DNA from: Limanda limanda
Taxonomy: Eukaryota; Chordata; Actinopteri; Pleuronectiformes; Pleuronectidae
Direction: 5' to 3'
Length of the DNA stretch: 64,000 nt
Assembly: GCF_963576545.1 (NCBI RefSeq)
Contig: NW_026870469.1
Location: forward strand, 496,001 to 560,000
Shown here: piece by piece, positions 24,111 through 37,447 of the stretch
How the letters are laid out: every line of letters starts with the position of its first letter
Numbering within the stretch: position 1 is the stretch's first letter
Notes under the pieces: model-generated
What the model was told of the DNA's origin: nothing
Database searches by the model: none
What the model saw: only the letters and a program-made list of their open reading frames with translations
Position numbers and translations under genes: made by a program

Positions 24111-27100
24111 CAAGTCTCTCCGACCTTCACAAAAAAAGTTATTCAAGAATATCTCCTCAGATTTGGGGGAATTTCGTCGGTCGACCTCTTTCGAAGGTCG
24201 TACAAGCTCGGGGATGGTACCAATCGATCTGCAGGACCCAAATTAGTCCAGATGCAACCACTTTCCAAGTCTCTCCGACCTTCACAAAAAAAGTTATTCA
24301 AGAATATCTCTTTCTCCTATGTGCTTTCATCCCTAACCCTAACCCTAACCCTTCCGAAAGTCGGAGAAGCTCAAGGATGGTACCGATCGATGCGCGCTAC
24401 CCCATTTAGTGGGGGTAGAGCCTACTTGCAAGTCTCTCCGACCTTCACAAAAAAAGTTATTCAAGAATATCTCCTCAGATTTGGGGGAATTTCGTCGGTC
24501 GACCTCTTCCGAAGGTCGTACAAGCTCGGGGATGGTACCAATCGATCCGCAGGACCCAAATTAGTCCAGATGCAACCACTTTCCAAGTCTCTCCGACCTT
24601 CACAAAAAAAGTTATTCAAGAATATCTCTTTCTCCTATGTGCTTTCATCCCTAACCCTAACCCTAACCCTTCCGAAAGTCGGAGAAGCTCAAGGATGGTA
24701 CTGATCGATGCGCGCTACCCCATTTAGTGGGGGTAGAGCCTACTTGCAAGTCTCTCCGACCTTCACAAAAAACGTTATTCAAGAATATCTCTTTCTCCTA
24801 TGTGCTTTCATCCCTAACCCTAACCCTAACCCTTCCGAAAGTCGGAGAAGCTCAAAGATGGTACCGATCGATGCGCGCTACCCCATTTAGTGGGGGTAGA
24901 GCCTACTTGCAAGTCTCTCCGACCTTCACAAAAAAAGTTATTCAAGAATATCTCCTCAGATTTGGGGGAATTTCGTCGGTCGACCTCTTCCGAAGGTCGT
25001 ACAAGCTCAAGGATGGTACCAATCGATCCGCAGGACCCAAATTAGTCCAGATGCAACCACTTTCCAAGTCTCTCCGACCTTCACAAAAAAAGTTATTCAA
25101 GAATATCTCTTTCTCCTATGTGCTTTCATCCCTAACCCTAACCCTAACCCTTCCGAAAGTCGGAGAAGCTCAAAGATGGTACCGATCGATGCGCGCTACC
25201 CCATTTAGTGGGGGTAGAGCCTACTTGCAAGTCTCTCCGACCTTCACAAAAAAAGTTATTCAAGAATATCTCTTTCTCCTATGTGCTTTCATCCCTAACC
25301 CTAACCCTAACCCTTCCGAAAGTCGGAGAAGCTCAAGGATGGTACCGATCGATGCGCGCTACCCCATTTAGTGGGGGTAGAGCCTACTTGCAAGTCTCTC
25401 CGACCTTCACAAAAAAAGTTATTCAAGAATATCTCTTTCTCCTATGTGCTTTCATCCCTAACCCTAACCCTAACCCTTCCGAAAGTCGGAGAAGCTCAAG
25501 GATGGTACCGATCGATGCGCGCAACCCCATTTAGTGGGGGTAGAGCCTACTTGCAAGTCTCTCCGACCTTCACAAAAAAAGTTATTCAAGAATATCTCCT
25601 CAGATTTGGGGGAATTTCGTCGGTCGACCTCTTTCGAAGGTCGTACAAGCTCGGGGATGGTACCAATCGATCTGCAGGACCCAAATTAGTCCAGATGCAA
25701 CCACTTTCCAAGTCTCTCCGACCTTCACAAAAAAAGTTATTCAAGAATATCTCTTTCTCCTATGTGCTTTCATCCCTAACCCTAACCCTAACCCTTCCGA
25801 AAGTCGGAGAAGCTCAAGGATGGTACCGATCGATGCGCGCTACCCCATTTAGTGGGGGTAGAGCCTACTTGCAAGTCTCTCCGACCTTCACAAAAAAAGT
25901 TATTCAAGAATATCTCTTTCTCCTATGTGCTTTCATCCCTAACCCTAACCCTAACCCTTCCGAAAGTCGGAGAAGCTCAAGGATGGTACCGATCGATGCG
26001 CGCAACCCCATTTAGTGGGGGTAGAGCCTACTTGCAAGTCTCTCAGACCTTCACAAAAAAAGTTATTCAAGAATATCTCCTCAGATTTGGGGGAATTTCG
26101 TCGGTCGACCTCTTCCGAAGGTCGTACAAGCTCGGGGATGGTACCAATCGATCCGCAGGACCCAAATTAGTCCAGATGCAACCACTTTCCAAGTCTCTCC
26201 GACCTTCACAAAAAAAGTTATTCAAGAATATCTCTTTCTCCTATGTGCTTTCATCCCTAACCCTAACCCTAACCCTTCCGAAAGTCGGAGAAGCTCAAGG
26301 ATGGTACCGATCGATGCGCAATACCCCATTTAGTGGGGGTAGAGCCTACTTGCAAGTCTCTCCGACCTTCACAAAAAAAGTTATTCAAGAATATCTCTTT
26401 CTCCTATGTGCTTTCATCCCTAACCCTAACCCTAACCCTTCCGAAAGTCGGAGAAGCTCAAGGATGGTACCGATCGATGCGCGCAACCCCATTTAGTGGG
26501 GGTAGAGCCTACTTGCAAGTCTCTCCGACCTTCACAAAAAAAGTTATTCAAGAATATCTCCTCAGATTTGGGGGAATTTCGTCGGTCGACCTCTTTCGAA
26601 GGTCGTACAAGCTCGGGGATGGTACCAATCGATCCGCAGGACCCAAATTAGTCCAGATGCAACCACTTTCCAAGTCTCTCCGACCTTCACAAAAAAAGTT
26701 ATTCAAGAATATCTCTTTCTCCTATGTGCTTTCATCCCTAACCCTAACCCTAACCCTTCCGAAAGTCGGAGAAGCTCAAGGATGGTACTGATCGATGCGC
26801 GCTACCCCATTTAGTGGGGGTAGAGCCTACTTGCAAGTCTCTCCGACCTTCACAAAAAAAGTTATTCAAGAATATCTCTTTCTCCTATGTGCTTTCATCC
26901 CTAACCCTAACCCTAACCCTTCCGAAAGTCGGAGAAGCTCAAGGATGGTACCGATCGATGCGCGCAACCCCATTTAGTGGGGGTAGAGCCTACTTGCAAG
27001 TCTCTCCGACCTTCACAAAAAAAGTTATTCAAGAATATCTCCTCAGATTTGGGGGAATTTCGTCGGTCGACCTCTTCCGAAGGTCGTACAAGCTCGGGGA

Positions 27101-29401
27101 TGGTACCAATCGATCCGCAGGACCCAAATTAGTCCAGATGCAACCACTTTCCAAGTCTCTCCGACCTTCACAAAAAAAGTTATTCAAGAATATCTCTTTC
27201 TCCTATGTGCTTTCATCCCTAACCCTAACCCTAACCCTTCCGAAAGTCGGAGAAGCTCAAGGATGGTACCGATCGATGCGCGCAACCCCATTTAGTGGGG
27301 GTAGAGCCTACTTGCAAGTCTCTCCGACCTTCACAAAAAAAGTTATTCAAGAATATCTCCTCAGATTTGGGGGAATTTCGTCGGTCGACCTCTTCCGAAG
27401 GTCGTACAAGCTCGGGGATGGTACCAATCGATCCGCAGGACCCAAATTAGTCCAGATGCAACCACTTTCCAAGTCTCTCCGACCTTCACAAAAAAAGTTA
27501 TTCAAGAATATCTCTTTCTCCTATGTGCTTTCATCCCTAACCCTAACCCTAACCCTTCCGAAAGTCGGAGAAGCTCAAGGATGGTACCGATCGATGCGCG
27601 CTACCCCATTTAGTGGGGGTAGAGCCTACTTGCAAGTCTCTCCGACCTTCACAAAAAAAGTTATTCAAGAATATCTCTTTCTCCTATGTGCTTTCATCCC
27701 TAACCCTAACCCTAACCCTTCCGAAAGTCGGAGAAGCTCAAGGATGGTACCGATCGATGCGCGCAACCCCATTTAGTGGGGGTAGAGCCTACTTGCAAGT
27801 CTCTCCGACCTTCACAAAAAAAGTTATTCAAGAATATCTCCTCAGATTTGGGGGAATTTCGTCGGTCGACCTCTTTCGAAGGTCGTACAAGCTCGGGGAT
27901 GGTACCAATCGATCCGCAGGACCCAAATTAGTCCAGATGCAACCACTTTCCAAGTCTCTCCGACCTTCACAAAAAAAGTTATTCAAGAATATCTCTTTCT
28001 CCTATGTGCTTTCATCCCTAACCCTAACCCTAACCCTTCCGAAAGTCGGAGAAGCTCAAGGATGGTACCGATCGATGCGCGCTACCCCATTTAGTGGGGG
28101 TAGAGCCTACTTGCAAGTCTCTCCGACCTTCACAAAAAAAGTTATTCAAGAATATCTCTTTCTCCTATGTGCTTTCATCCCTAACCCTAACCCTAACCCT
28201 TCCGAAAGTCGGAGAAGCTCAAGGATGGTACCGATCGATGCGCGCAACCCCATTTAGTGGGGGTAGAGCCTACTTGCAAGTCTCTCCGACCTTCACAAAA
28301 AAAGTTATTCAAGAATATCTCCTCAGATTTGGGGGAATTTCGTCGGTCGACCTCTTCCGAAGGTCGTACAAGCTCGGGGATGGTACCAATCGATCCGCAG
28401 GACCCAAATTAGTCCAGATGCAACCACTTTCCAAGTCTCTCCGACCTTCACAAAAAAAGTTATTCAAGAATATCTCTTTCTCCTATGTGCTTTCATCCCT
28501 AACCCTAACCCTAACCCTTCCGAAAGTCGGAGAAGCTCAAGGATGGTACCGATCGATGCGCGCTACCCCATTTAGTGGGGGTAGAGCCTACTTGCAAGTC
28601 TCTCCGACCTTCACAAAAAAAGTTATTCAAGAATATCTCTTTCTCCTATGTGCTTTCATCCCTAACCCTAACCCTAACCCTTCCCAAAGTCGGAGAAGCT
28701 CACGGATGGTACCGATTGATGCGCGCTACCCCATTTAGTGGGGGTAGAGCCTACTTGCAAGTCTCTCCGACCTTCACAAAAAAAGTTATTCAAGAATATC
28801 TCTTTCTCCTATGTGCTTTCATCCCTAACCCTAACCCTAACCCTTCCGAAAGTCGGAGAAGCTCAAGGATGGTACCGATCGATGCGCGCAACCCCATTTA
28901 GTGGGGGTAGAGCCTACTTGCAAGTCTCTCCGACCTTCACAAAAAAAGTTATTCAAGAATATCTCCTCAGATTTGGGGGAATTTCGTCGGTCGACCTCTT
29001 TCGAAGGTCGTACAAGCTCGGGGATGGTACCAATCGATCCGCAGGACCCAAATTAGTCCAGATGCAACCACTTTCCAAGTCTCTCCGACCTTCACAAAAA
29101 AAGTTATTCAAGAATATCTCTTTCTCCTATGTGCTTTCATCCCTAACCCTAACCCTAACCCTTCCGAAAGTCGGAGAAGCTCAAGGATGGTACCGATCGA
29201 TGCGCGCTACCCCATTTAGTGGGGGTAGAGCCTACTTGCAAGTCTCTCCGACCTTCACAAAAAAAGTTATTCAAGAATATCTCTTTCTCCTATGTGCTTT
29301 CATCCCTAACCCTAACCCTAACCCTTCCGAAAGTCGGAGAAGCTCAAGGATGGTACCGATCGATGCGCGCAACCCCATTTAGTGGGGGTAGAGCCTACTT
29401 G

Positions 29402-30355
29402 CAAGTCTCTCCGACCTTCACAAAAAAAGTTATTCAAGAATATCTCCTCAGATTTGGGGGAATTTCGTCGGTCGACCTCTTTCGAAGGTTGTACAAGCTC
29501 GGGGATGGTACCAATCGATCCGCAGGACCCAAATTAGTCCAGATGCAACCACTTTCCATGTCTCTCCGACCTTCACAAAAAAAGTTATTCAAGAATATCT
29601 CTTTCTCCTATGTGCTTTCATCCCTAACCCTAACCCTAACCCTTCCGAAAGTCGGAGAAGCTCAAGGATGGTACCGATCGATGCGCGCAACCCCATTTAG
29701 TGGGGGTAGAGCCTACTTGCAAGTCTCTCCGACCTTCACAAAAAAAGTTATTCAAGAATATCTCCTCAGATTTGGGGGAATTTCGTCGGTCGACCTCTTT
29801 CGAAGGTCGTACAAGCTCGGGGATGGTACCAATCGATCCGCAGGACCCAAATTAGTCCAGATGCAACCACTTTCCAAGTCTCTCCGACCTTCACAAAAAA
29901 AGTTATTCAAGAATATCTCTTTCTCCTATGTGCTTTCATCCCTAACCCTAACCCTAACCCTTCCGAAAGTCGGAGAAGCTCAAGGATGGTACCGATCGAT
30001 GCGCGCAACCCCATTTAGTGGGGGTAGAGCCTACTTGCAAGTCTCTCCGACCTTCACAAAAAAAGTTATTCAAGAATATCTCCTCAGATTTGGGGGAATT
30101 TCGTCGGTCGACCTCTTTCGAAGGTCGTACAAGCTCGGGGATGGTACCAATCGATCCGCAGGACCCAAATTAGTCCAGATGCAACCACTTTCCAAGTCTC
30201 TCCGACCTTCACAAAAAAAGTTATTCAAGAATATCTCTTTCTCCTATGTGCTTTCATCCCTAACCCTAACCCTAACCCTTCCGAAAGTCGGAGAAGCTCA
30301 AGGATGGTACCGATCGATGCGCGCTACCCCATTTAGTGGGGGTAGAGCCTACTTG
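29402..30355 (+). repeat. Three consecutive BA dimers (954 bp)
   Basis: B and A alternate three times without an extra A, the longest pure BA run in the window. All three B monomers have the CTTTCGAAGG allele, and the A at 29,557-29,719 and the next one both carry GCGCAACCCC, consistent with local tandem copying of a 318 bp unit. Because 318 is divisible by three, the + strand stays open from 29,219 to 30,499. I interpret this as repeat structure, not coding sequence. Confidence 0.85.
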
Positions 30356-31643
30356 CAAGTCTCTCCGACCTTCACAAAAAAAGTTATTCAAGAATATCTC
30401 TTTCTCCTATGTGCTTTCATCCCTAACCCTAACCCTAACCCTTCCGAAAGTCGGAGAAGCTCAAGGATGGTACCGATCGATGCGCGCTACCCCATTTAGT
30501 GGGGGTAGAGCCTACTTGCAAGTCTCTCCGACCTTCACAAAAAAAGTTATTCAAGAATATCTCTTTCTCCTATGTGCTTTCATCCCTAACCCTAACCCTA
30601 ACCCTTCCGAAAGTCGGAGAAGCTCAAGGATGGTACCGATCGATGCGCGCTACCCCATTTAGTGGGGGTAGAGCCTACTTGCAAGTCTCTCCGACCTTCA
30701 CAAAAAAAGTTATTCAAGAATATCTCTTTCTCCTATGTGCTTTCATCCCTAACCCTAACCCTAACCCTTCCGAAAGTCGGAGAAGCTCAAGGATGGTACC
30801 GATCGATGCGCGCTACCCCATTTAGTGGGGGTAGAGCCTACTTGCAAGTCTCTCCGACCTTCACAAAAAAAGTTATTCAAGAATATCTCTTTCTCCTATG
30901 TGCTTTCATCCCTAACCCTAACCCTAACCCTTCCGAAAGTCGGAGAAGCTCAAGGATGGTACCGATCGATGCGCGCAACCCCATTTAGTGGGGGTAGAGC
31001 CTACTTGCAAGTCTCTCCGACCTTCACAAAAAAAGTTATTCAAGAATATCTCCTCAGATTTGGGGGAATTTCGTCGGTCGACCTCTTTCGAAGGTCGTAC
31101 AAGCTCGGGGATGGTACCAATCGATCCGCAGGACCCAAATTAGTCCAGATGCAACCACTTTCCAAGTCTCTCCGACCTTCACAAAAAAAGTTATTCAAGA
31201 ATATCTCTTTCTCCTATGTGCTTTCATCCCTAACCCTAACCCTAACCCTTCCGAAAGTCGGAGAAGCTCAAGGATGGTACCGATCGATGCGCGCTACCCC
31301 ATTTAGTGGGGGTAGAGCCTACTTGCAAGTCTCTCCGACCTTCACAAAAAAAGTTATTCAAGAATATCTCTTTCTCCTATGTGCTTTCATCCCTAACCCT
31401 AACCCTAACCCTTCCGAAAGTCGGAGAAGCTCAAGGATGGTACCGATCGATGCGCGCAACCCCATTTAGTGGGGGTAGAGCCTACTTGCAAGTCTCTCCG
31501 ACCTTCACAAAAAAAGTTATTCAAGAATATCTCCTCAGATTTGGGGGAATTTCGTCGGTCGACCTCTTTCGAAGGTCGTACAAGCTCGGGGATGGTACCA
31601 ATCGATCCGCAGGACCCAAATTAGTCCAGATGCAACCACTTTC

Positions 31644-32621
31644 CAAGTCTCTCCGACCTTCACAAAAAAAGTTATTCAAGAATATCTCTTTCTCCTATGT
31701 GCTTTCATCCCTAACCCTAACCCTAACCCTTCCGAAAGTCGGAGAAGCTCAAGGATGGTACCGATCGATGTGCGCTACCCCATTTAGTGGGGGTAGAGCC
31801 TACTTGCAAGTCTCTCCGACCTTCACAAAAAAAGTTATTCAAGAATATCTCTTTCTCCTATGTGCTTTCATCCCTAACCCTAACCCTAACCCTTCCGAAA
31901 GTCGGAGAAGCTCAAGGATGGTACCGATCGATGCGCGCTACCCCATTTAGTGGGGGTAGAGCCTACTTGCAAGTCTCTCCGACCTTCACAAAAAAAGTTA
32001 TTCAAGAATATCTCTTTCTCCTATGTGCTTTCATCCCTAACCCTAACCCTAACCCTTACGAAAGTCGGAGAAGCTCAAGGATGGTACCGATCGATGCGCG
32101 CTACCCCATTTAGTGGGGGTAGAGCCTACTTGCAAGTCTCTCCGACCTTCACAAAAAAAGTTATTCAAGAATATCTCTTTCTCCTATGTGCTTTCATCCC
32201 TAACCCTAACCCTAACCCTTACGAAAGTCGGAGAAGCTCAAGGATGGTACCGATCGATGCGCGCTACCCCATTTAGTGGGGGTAGAGCCTACTTGCAAGT
32301 CTCTCCGACCTTCACAAAAAAAGTTATTCAAGAATATCTCTTTCTCCTATGTGCTTTCATCCCTAACCCTAACCCTAACCCTTCCGAAAGTCGGAGAAGC
32401 TCACGGATGGTACCGATTGATGCGCGCTACCCCATTTAGTGGGGGTAGAGCCTACTTGCAAGTCTCTCCGACCTTCACAAAAAAAGTTATTCAAGAATAT
32501 CTCTTTCTCCTATGTGCTTTCATCCCTAACCCTAACCCTAACCCTTCCGAAAGTCGGAGAAGCTCAAGGATGGTACCGATCGATGCGCGCAACCCCATTT
32601 AGTGGGGGTAGAGCCTACTTG
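31644..32621 (+). repeat. Run of six A monomers (978 bp)
   Basis: Six A monomers occur between two B monomers, the longest A-only stretch found. Two neighbouring A copies share TTACGAAAGTC (32,058 and 32,221, exactly 163 bp apart), direct evidence of a recent single-monomer duplication. A matching variant at 22,911 shows that the source allele also exists in domain I. Confidence 0.85.
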
Positions 32622-35600
32622 CAAGTCTCTCCGACCTTCACAAAAAAAGTTATTCAAGAATATCTCCTCAGATTTGGGGGAATTTCGTCGGTCGACCTCT
32701 TCCGAAGGTCGTACAAGCTCGGGGATGGTACCAATCGATCCGCAGGACCCAAATTAGTCCAGATGCAACCACTTTCCAAGTCTCTCCGACCTTCACAAAA
32801 AAAGTTATTCAAGAATATCTCTTTCTCCTATGTGCTTTCATCCCTAACCCTAACCCTAACCCTTCCGAAAGTCGGAGAAGCTCAAGGATGGTACTGATCG
32901 ATGCGCGCTACCCCATTTAGTGGGGGTAGAGCCTACTTGCAAGTCTCTCCGACCTTCACAAAAAAAGTTATTCAAGAATATCTCTTTCTCCTATGTGCTT
33001 TCATCCCTAACCCTAACCCTAACCCTTCCCAAAGTCGGAGAAGCTCACGGATGGTACCGATTGATGCGCGCTACCCCATTTAGTGGGGGTAGAGCCTACT
33101 TGCAAGTCTCTCCGACCTTCACAAAAAAAGTTATTCAAGAATATCTCTTTCTCCTATGTGCTTTCATCCCTAACCCTAACCCTAACCCTTCCGAAAGTCG
33201 GAGAAGCTCAAGGATGGTACCGATCGATGCGCGCAACCCCATTTAGTGGGGGTAGAGCCTACTTGCAAGTCTCTCCGACCTTCACAAAAAAAGTTATTCA
33301 AGAATATCTCCTCAGATTTGGGGGAATTTCGTCGGTCGACCTCTTTCGAAGGTCGTACAAGCTCGGGGATGGTACCAATCGATCCGCAGGACCCAAATTA
33401 GTCCAGATGCAACCACTTTCCAAGTCTCTCCGACCTTCACAAAAAAAGTTATTCAAGAATATCTCTTTCTCCTATGTGCTTTCATCCCTAACCCTAACCC
33501 TAACCCTTCCGAAAGTCGGAGAAGCTCAAGGATGGTACCGATCGATGCGCGCTACCCCATTTAGTGGGGGTAGAGCCTACTTGCAAGTCTCTCCGACCTT
33601 CACAAAAAAAGTTATTCAAGAATATCTCTTTCTCCTATGTGCTTTCATCCCTAACCCTAACCCTAACCCTTCCGAAAGTCGGAGAAGCTCAAGGATGGTA
33701 CCGATCGATGCGCGCAACCCCATTTAGTGGGGGTAGAGCCTACTTGCAAGTCTCTCCGACCTTCACAAAAAAAGTTATTCAAGAATATCTCCTCAGATTT
33801 GGGGGAATTTCGTCGGTCGACCTCTTCCGAAGGTCGTACAAGCTCGGGGATGGTACCAATCGATCCGCAGGACCCAAATTAGTCCAGATGCAACCACTTT
33901 CCAAGTCTCTCCGACCTTCACAAAAAAAGTTATTCAAGAATATCTCTTTCTCCTATGTGCTTTCATCCCTAACCCTAACCCTAACCCTTCCGAAAGTCGG
34001 AGAAGCTCAAGGATGGTACCGATCGATGCGCGCTACCCCATTTAGTGGGGGTAGAGCCTACTTGCAAGTCTCTCCGACCTTCACAAAAAAAGTTATTCAA
34101 GAATATCTCTTTCTCCTATGTGCTTTCATCCCTAACCCTAACCCTAACCCTTCCCAAAGTCGGAGAAGCTCACGGATGGTACCGATTGATGCGCGCTACC
34201 CCATTTAGTGGGGGTAGAGCCTACTTGCAAGTCTCTCCGACCTTCACAAAAAAAGTTATTCAAGAATATCTCTTTCTCCTATGTGCTTTCATCCCTAACC
34301 CTAACCCTAACCCTTCCGAAAGTCGGAGAAGCTCAAGGATGGTACCGATCGATGCGCGCAACCCCATTTAGTGGGGGTAGAGCCTACTTGCAAGTCTCTC
34401 CGACCTTCACAAAAAAAGTTATTCAAGAATATCTCCTCAGATTTGGGGGAATTTCGTCGGTCGACCTCTTTCGAAGGTCGTACAAGCTCGGGGATGGTAC
34501 CAATCGATCCGCAGGACCCAAATTAGTCCAGATGCAACCACTTTCCAAGTCTCTCCGACCTTCACAAAAAAAGTTATTCAAGAATATCTCTTTCTCCTAT
34601 GTGCTTTCATCCCTAACCCTAACCCTAACCCTTCCGAAAGTCGGAGAAGCTCAAGGATGGTACCGATCGATGCGCGCTACCCCATTTAGTGGGGGTAGAG
34701 CCTACTTGCAAGTCTCTCCGACCTTCACAAAAAAAGTTATTCAAGAATATCTCTTTCTCCTATGTGCTTTCATCCCTAACCCTAACCCTAACCCTTCCGA
34801 AAGTCGGAGAAGCTCAAGGATGGTACCGATCGATGCGCGCAACCCCATTTAGTGGGGGTAGAGCCTACTTGCAAGTCTCTCCGACCTTCACAAAAAAAGT
34901 TATTCAAGAATATCTCCTCAGATTTGGGGGAATTTCGTCGGTCGACCTCTTTCGAAGGTTGTACAAGCTCGGGGATGGTACCAATCGATCCGCAGGACCC
35001 AAATTAGTCCAGATGCAACCACTTTCCATGTCTCTCCGACCTTCACAAAAAAAGTTATTCAAGAATATCTCTTTCTCCTATGTGCTTTCATCCCTAACCC
35101 TAACCCTAACCCTTCCGAAAGTCGGAGAAGCTCAAAAATGGTACCGATCGATGCGCGCTACCCCATTTAGTGGGGGTAGAGCCTACTTGCAAGTCTCTCC
35201 GACCTTCACAAAAAAAGTTATTCAAGAATATCTCTTTCTCCTATGTGCTTTCATCCCTAACCCTAACCCTAACCCTTCCGAAAGTCGGAGAAGCTCAAGG
35301 ATGGTACCGATCGATGCGCGCTACCCCATTTAGTGGGGGTAGAGCCTACTTGCAAGTCTCTCCGACCTTCACAAAAAAAGTTATTCAAGAATATCTCTTT
35401 CTCCTATGTGCTTTCATCCCTAACCCTAACCCTAACCCTTCCGAAAGTCGGAGAAGCTCACGGATGGTACCGATTGATGCGCGCTACCCCATTTAGTGGG
35501 GGTAGAGCCTACTTGCAAGTCTCTCCGACCTTCACAAAAAAAGTTATTCAAGAATATCTCTTTCTCCTATGTGCTTTCATCCCTAACCCTAACCCTAACC

Positions 35601-37447
35601 CTTCCGAAAGTCGGAGAAGCTCAAGGATGGTACCGATCGATGCGCGCAACCCCATTTAGTGGGGGTAGAGCCTACTTGCAAGTCTCTCCGACCTTCACAA
35701 AAAAAGTTATTCAAGAATATCTCCTCAGATTTGGGGGAATTTCGTCGGTCGACCTCTTCCGAAGGTCGTACAAGCTCGGGGATGGTACCAATCGATCCGC
35801 AGGACCCAAATTAGTCCAGATGCAACCACTTTCCAAGTCTCTCCGACCTTCACAAAAAAAGTTATTCAAGAATATCTCTTTCTCCTATGTGCTTTCATCC
35901 CTAACCCTAACCCTAACCCTTCCGAAAGTCGGAGAAGCTCAAGGATGGTACCGATCGATGCGCGCTACCCCATTTAGTGGGGGTAGAGCCTACTTGCAAG
36001 TCTCTCCGACCTTCACAAAAAAAGTTATTCAAGAATATCTCTTTCTCCTATGTGCTTTCATCCCTAACCCTAACCCTAACCCTTCCGAAAGTCGGAGAAG
36101 CTCAAGGATGGTACCGATCGATGCGCGCTACCCCATTTAGTGGGGGTAGAGCCTACTTGCAAGTCTCTCCGACCTTCACAAAAAAAGTTATTCAAGAATA
36201 TCTCTTTCTCCTATGTGCTTTCATCCCTAACCCTAACCCTAACCCTTCCGAAAGTCGGAGAAGCTCAAGGATGGTACCGATCGATGCGCGCTACCCCATT
36301 TAGTGGGGGTAGAGCCTACTTGCAAGTCTCTCCGACCTTCACAAAAAAAGTTATTCAAGAATATCTCTTTCTCCTATGTGCTTTCATCCCTAACCCTAAC
36401 CCTAACCCTTCCGAAAGTCGGAGAAGCTCAAGGATGGTACCGATCGATGCGCGCAACCCCATTTAGTGGGGGTAGAGCCTACTTGCAAGTCTCTCCGACC
36501 TTCACAAAAAAAGTTATTCAAGAATATCTCCTCAGATTTGGGGGAATTTCGTCGGTCGACCTCTTTCGAAGGTCGTACAAGCTCGGGGATGGTACCAATC
36601 GATCCGCAGGACCCAAATTAGTCCAGATGCAACCACTTTCCAAGTCTCTCCGACCTTCACAAAAAAAGTTATTCAAGAATATCTCTTTCTCCTATGTGCT
36701 TTCATCCCTAACCCTAACCCTAACCCTTCCGAAAGTCGGAGAAGCTCAAGGATGGTACCGATCGATGCGCGCTACCCCATTTAGTGGGGGTAGAGCCTAC
36801 TTGCAAGTCTCTCCGACCTTCACAAAAAAAGTTATTCAAGAATATCTCTTTCTCCTATGTGCTTTCATCCCTAACCCTAACCCTAACCCTTCCGAAAGTC
36901 GGAGAAGCTCAAGGATGGTACCGATCGATGCGCGCAACCCCATTTAGTGGGGGTAGAGCCTACTTGCAAGTCTCTCCGACCTTCACAAAAAAAGTTATTC
37001 AAGAATATCTCCTCAGATTTGGGGGAATTTCGTCGGTCGACCTCTTCCGAAGGTCGTACAAGCTCGGGGATGGTACCAATCGATCCGCAGGACCCAAATT
37101 AGTCCAGATGCAACCACTTTCCAAGTCTCTCCGACCTTCACAAAAAAAGTTATTCAAGAATATCTCTTTCTCCTATGTGCTTTCATCCCTAACCCTAACC
37201 CTAACCCTTCCGAAAGTCGGAGAAGCTCAAGGATGGTACCGATCGATGTGCGCTACCCCATTTAGTGGGGGTAGAGCCTACTTGCAAGTCTCTCCGACCT
37301 TCACAAAAAAAGTTATTCAAGAATATCTCTTTCTCCTATGTGCTTTCATCCCTAACCCTAACCCTAACCCTTCCGAAAGTCGGAGAAGCTCAAGGATGGT
37401 ACCGATCGATGCGCGCAACCCCATTTAGTGGGGGTAGAGCCTACTTG

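Larger units (their letters stand above)
1..24909 (+). repeat. Array domain I: regular B-A-A with its own variant set
   Basis: This part is mostly 481 bp trimers with some 644 and 807 bp units. It carries variants absent or rare further right: GGTACTGGTC at 780, 2,386, 7,198, 10,567, 16,028, 20,691 and 21,335; AAAAAATGTT in four B monomers (near 5,187, 6,143, 14,655 and 19,636); many AAAAAACGTT copies; ACCACATTTA with CTCTCGGACC near 7,530-7,570, 10,900-10,940, 16,360-16,400 and 21,670-21,710. The right edge is placed by the last clustered AAAAAACGTT copy (near 24,774) and is approximate. No gene is seen. Confidence 0.7.
24910..37447 (+). repeat. Array domain II: long A runs and BA runs
   Basis: AAAAAACGTT was not seen in this part. 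It contains the longest A run (six, 31,644-32,621), a five-A run ending near 31,007, and three consecutive BA dimers (29,402-30,355). A linked variant pair CTCACGGATGG/GATTGATG occurs near 28,700, 32,403, 33,047, 34,169 and 35,460, in three cases with TTCCCAAAGTC (near 28,683, 33,029 and 34,153). Edges are approximate because they rest on variant distribution. No gene is seen. Confidence 0.55.
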
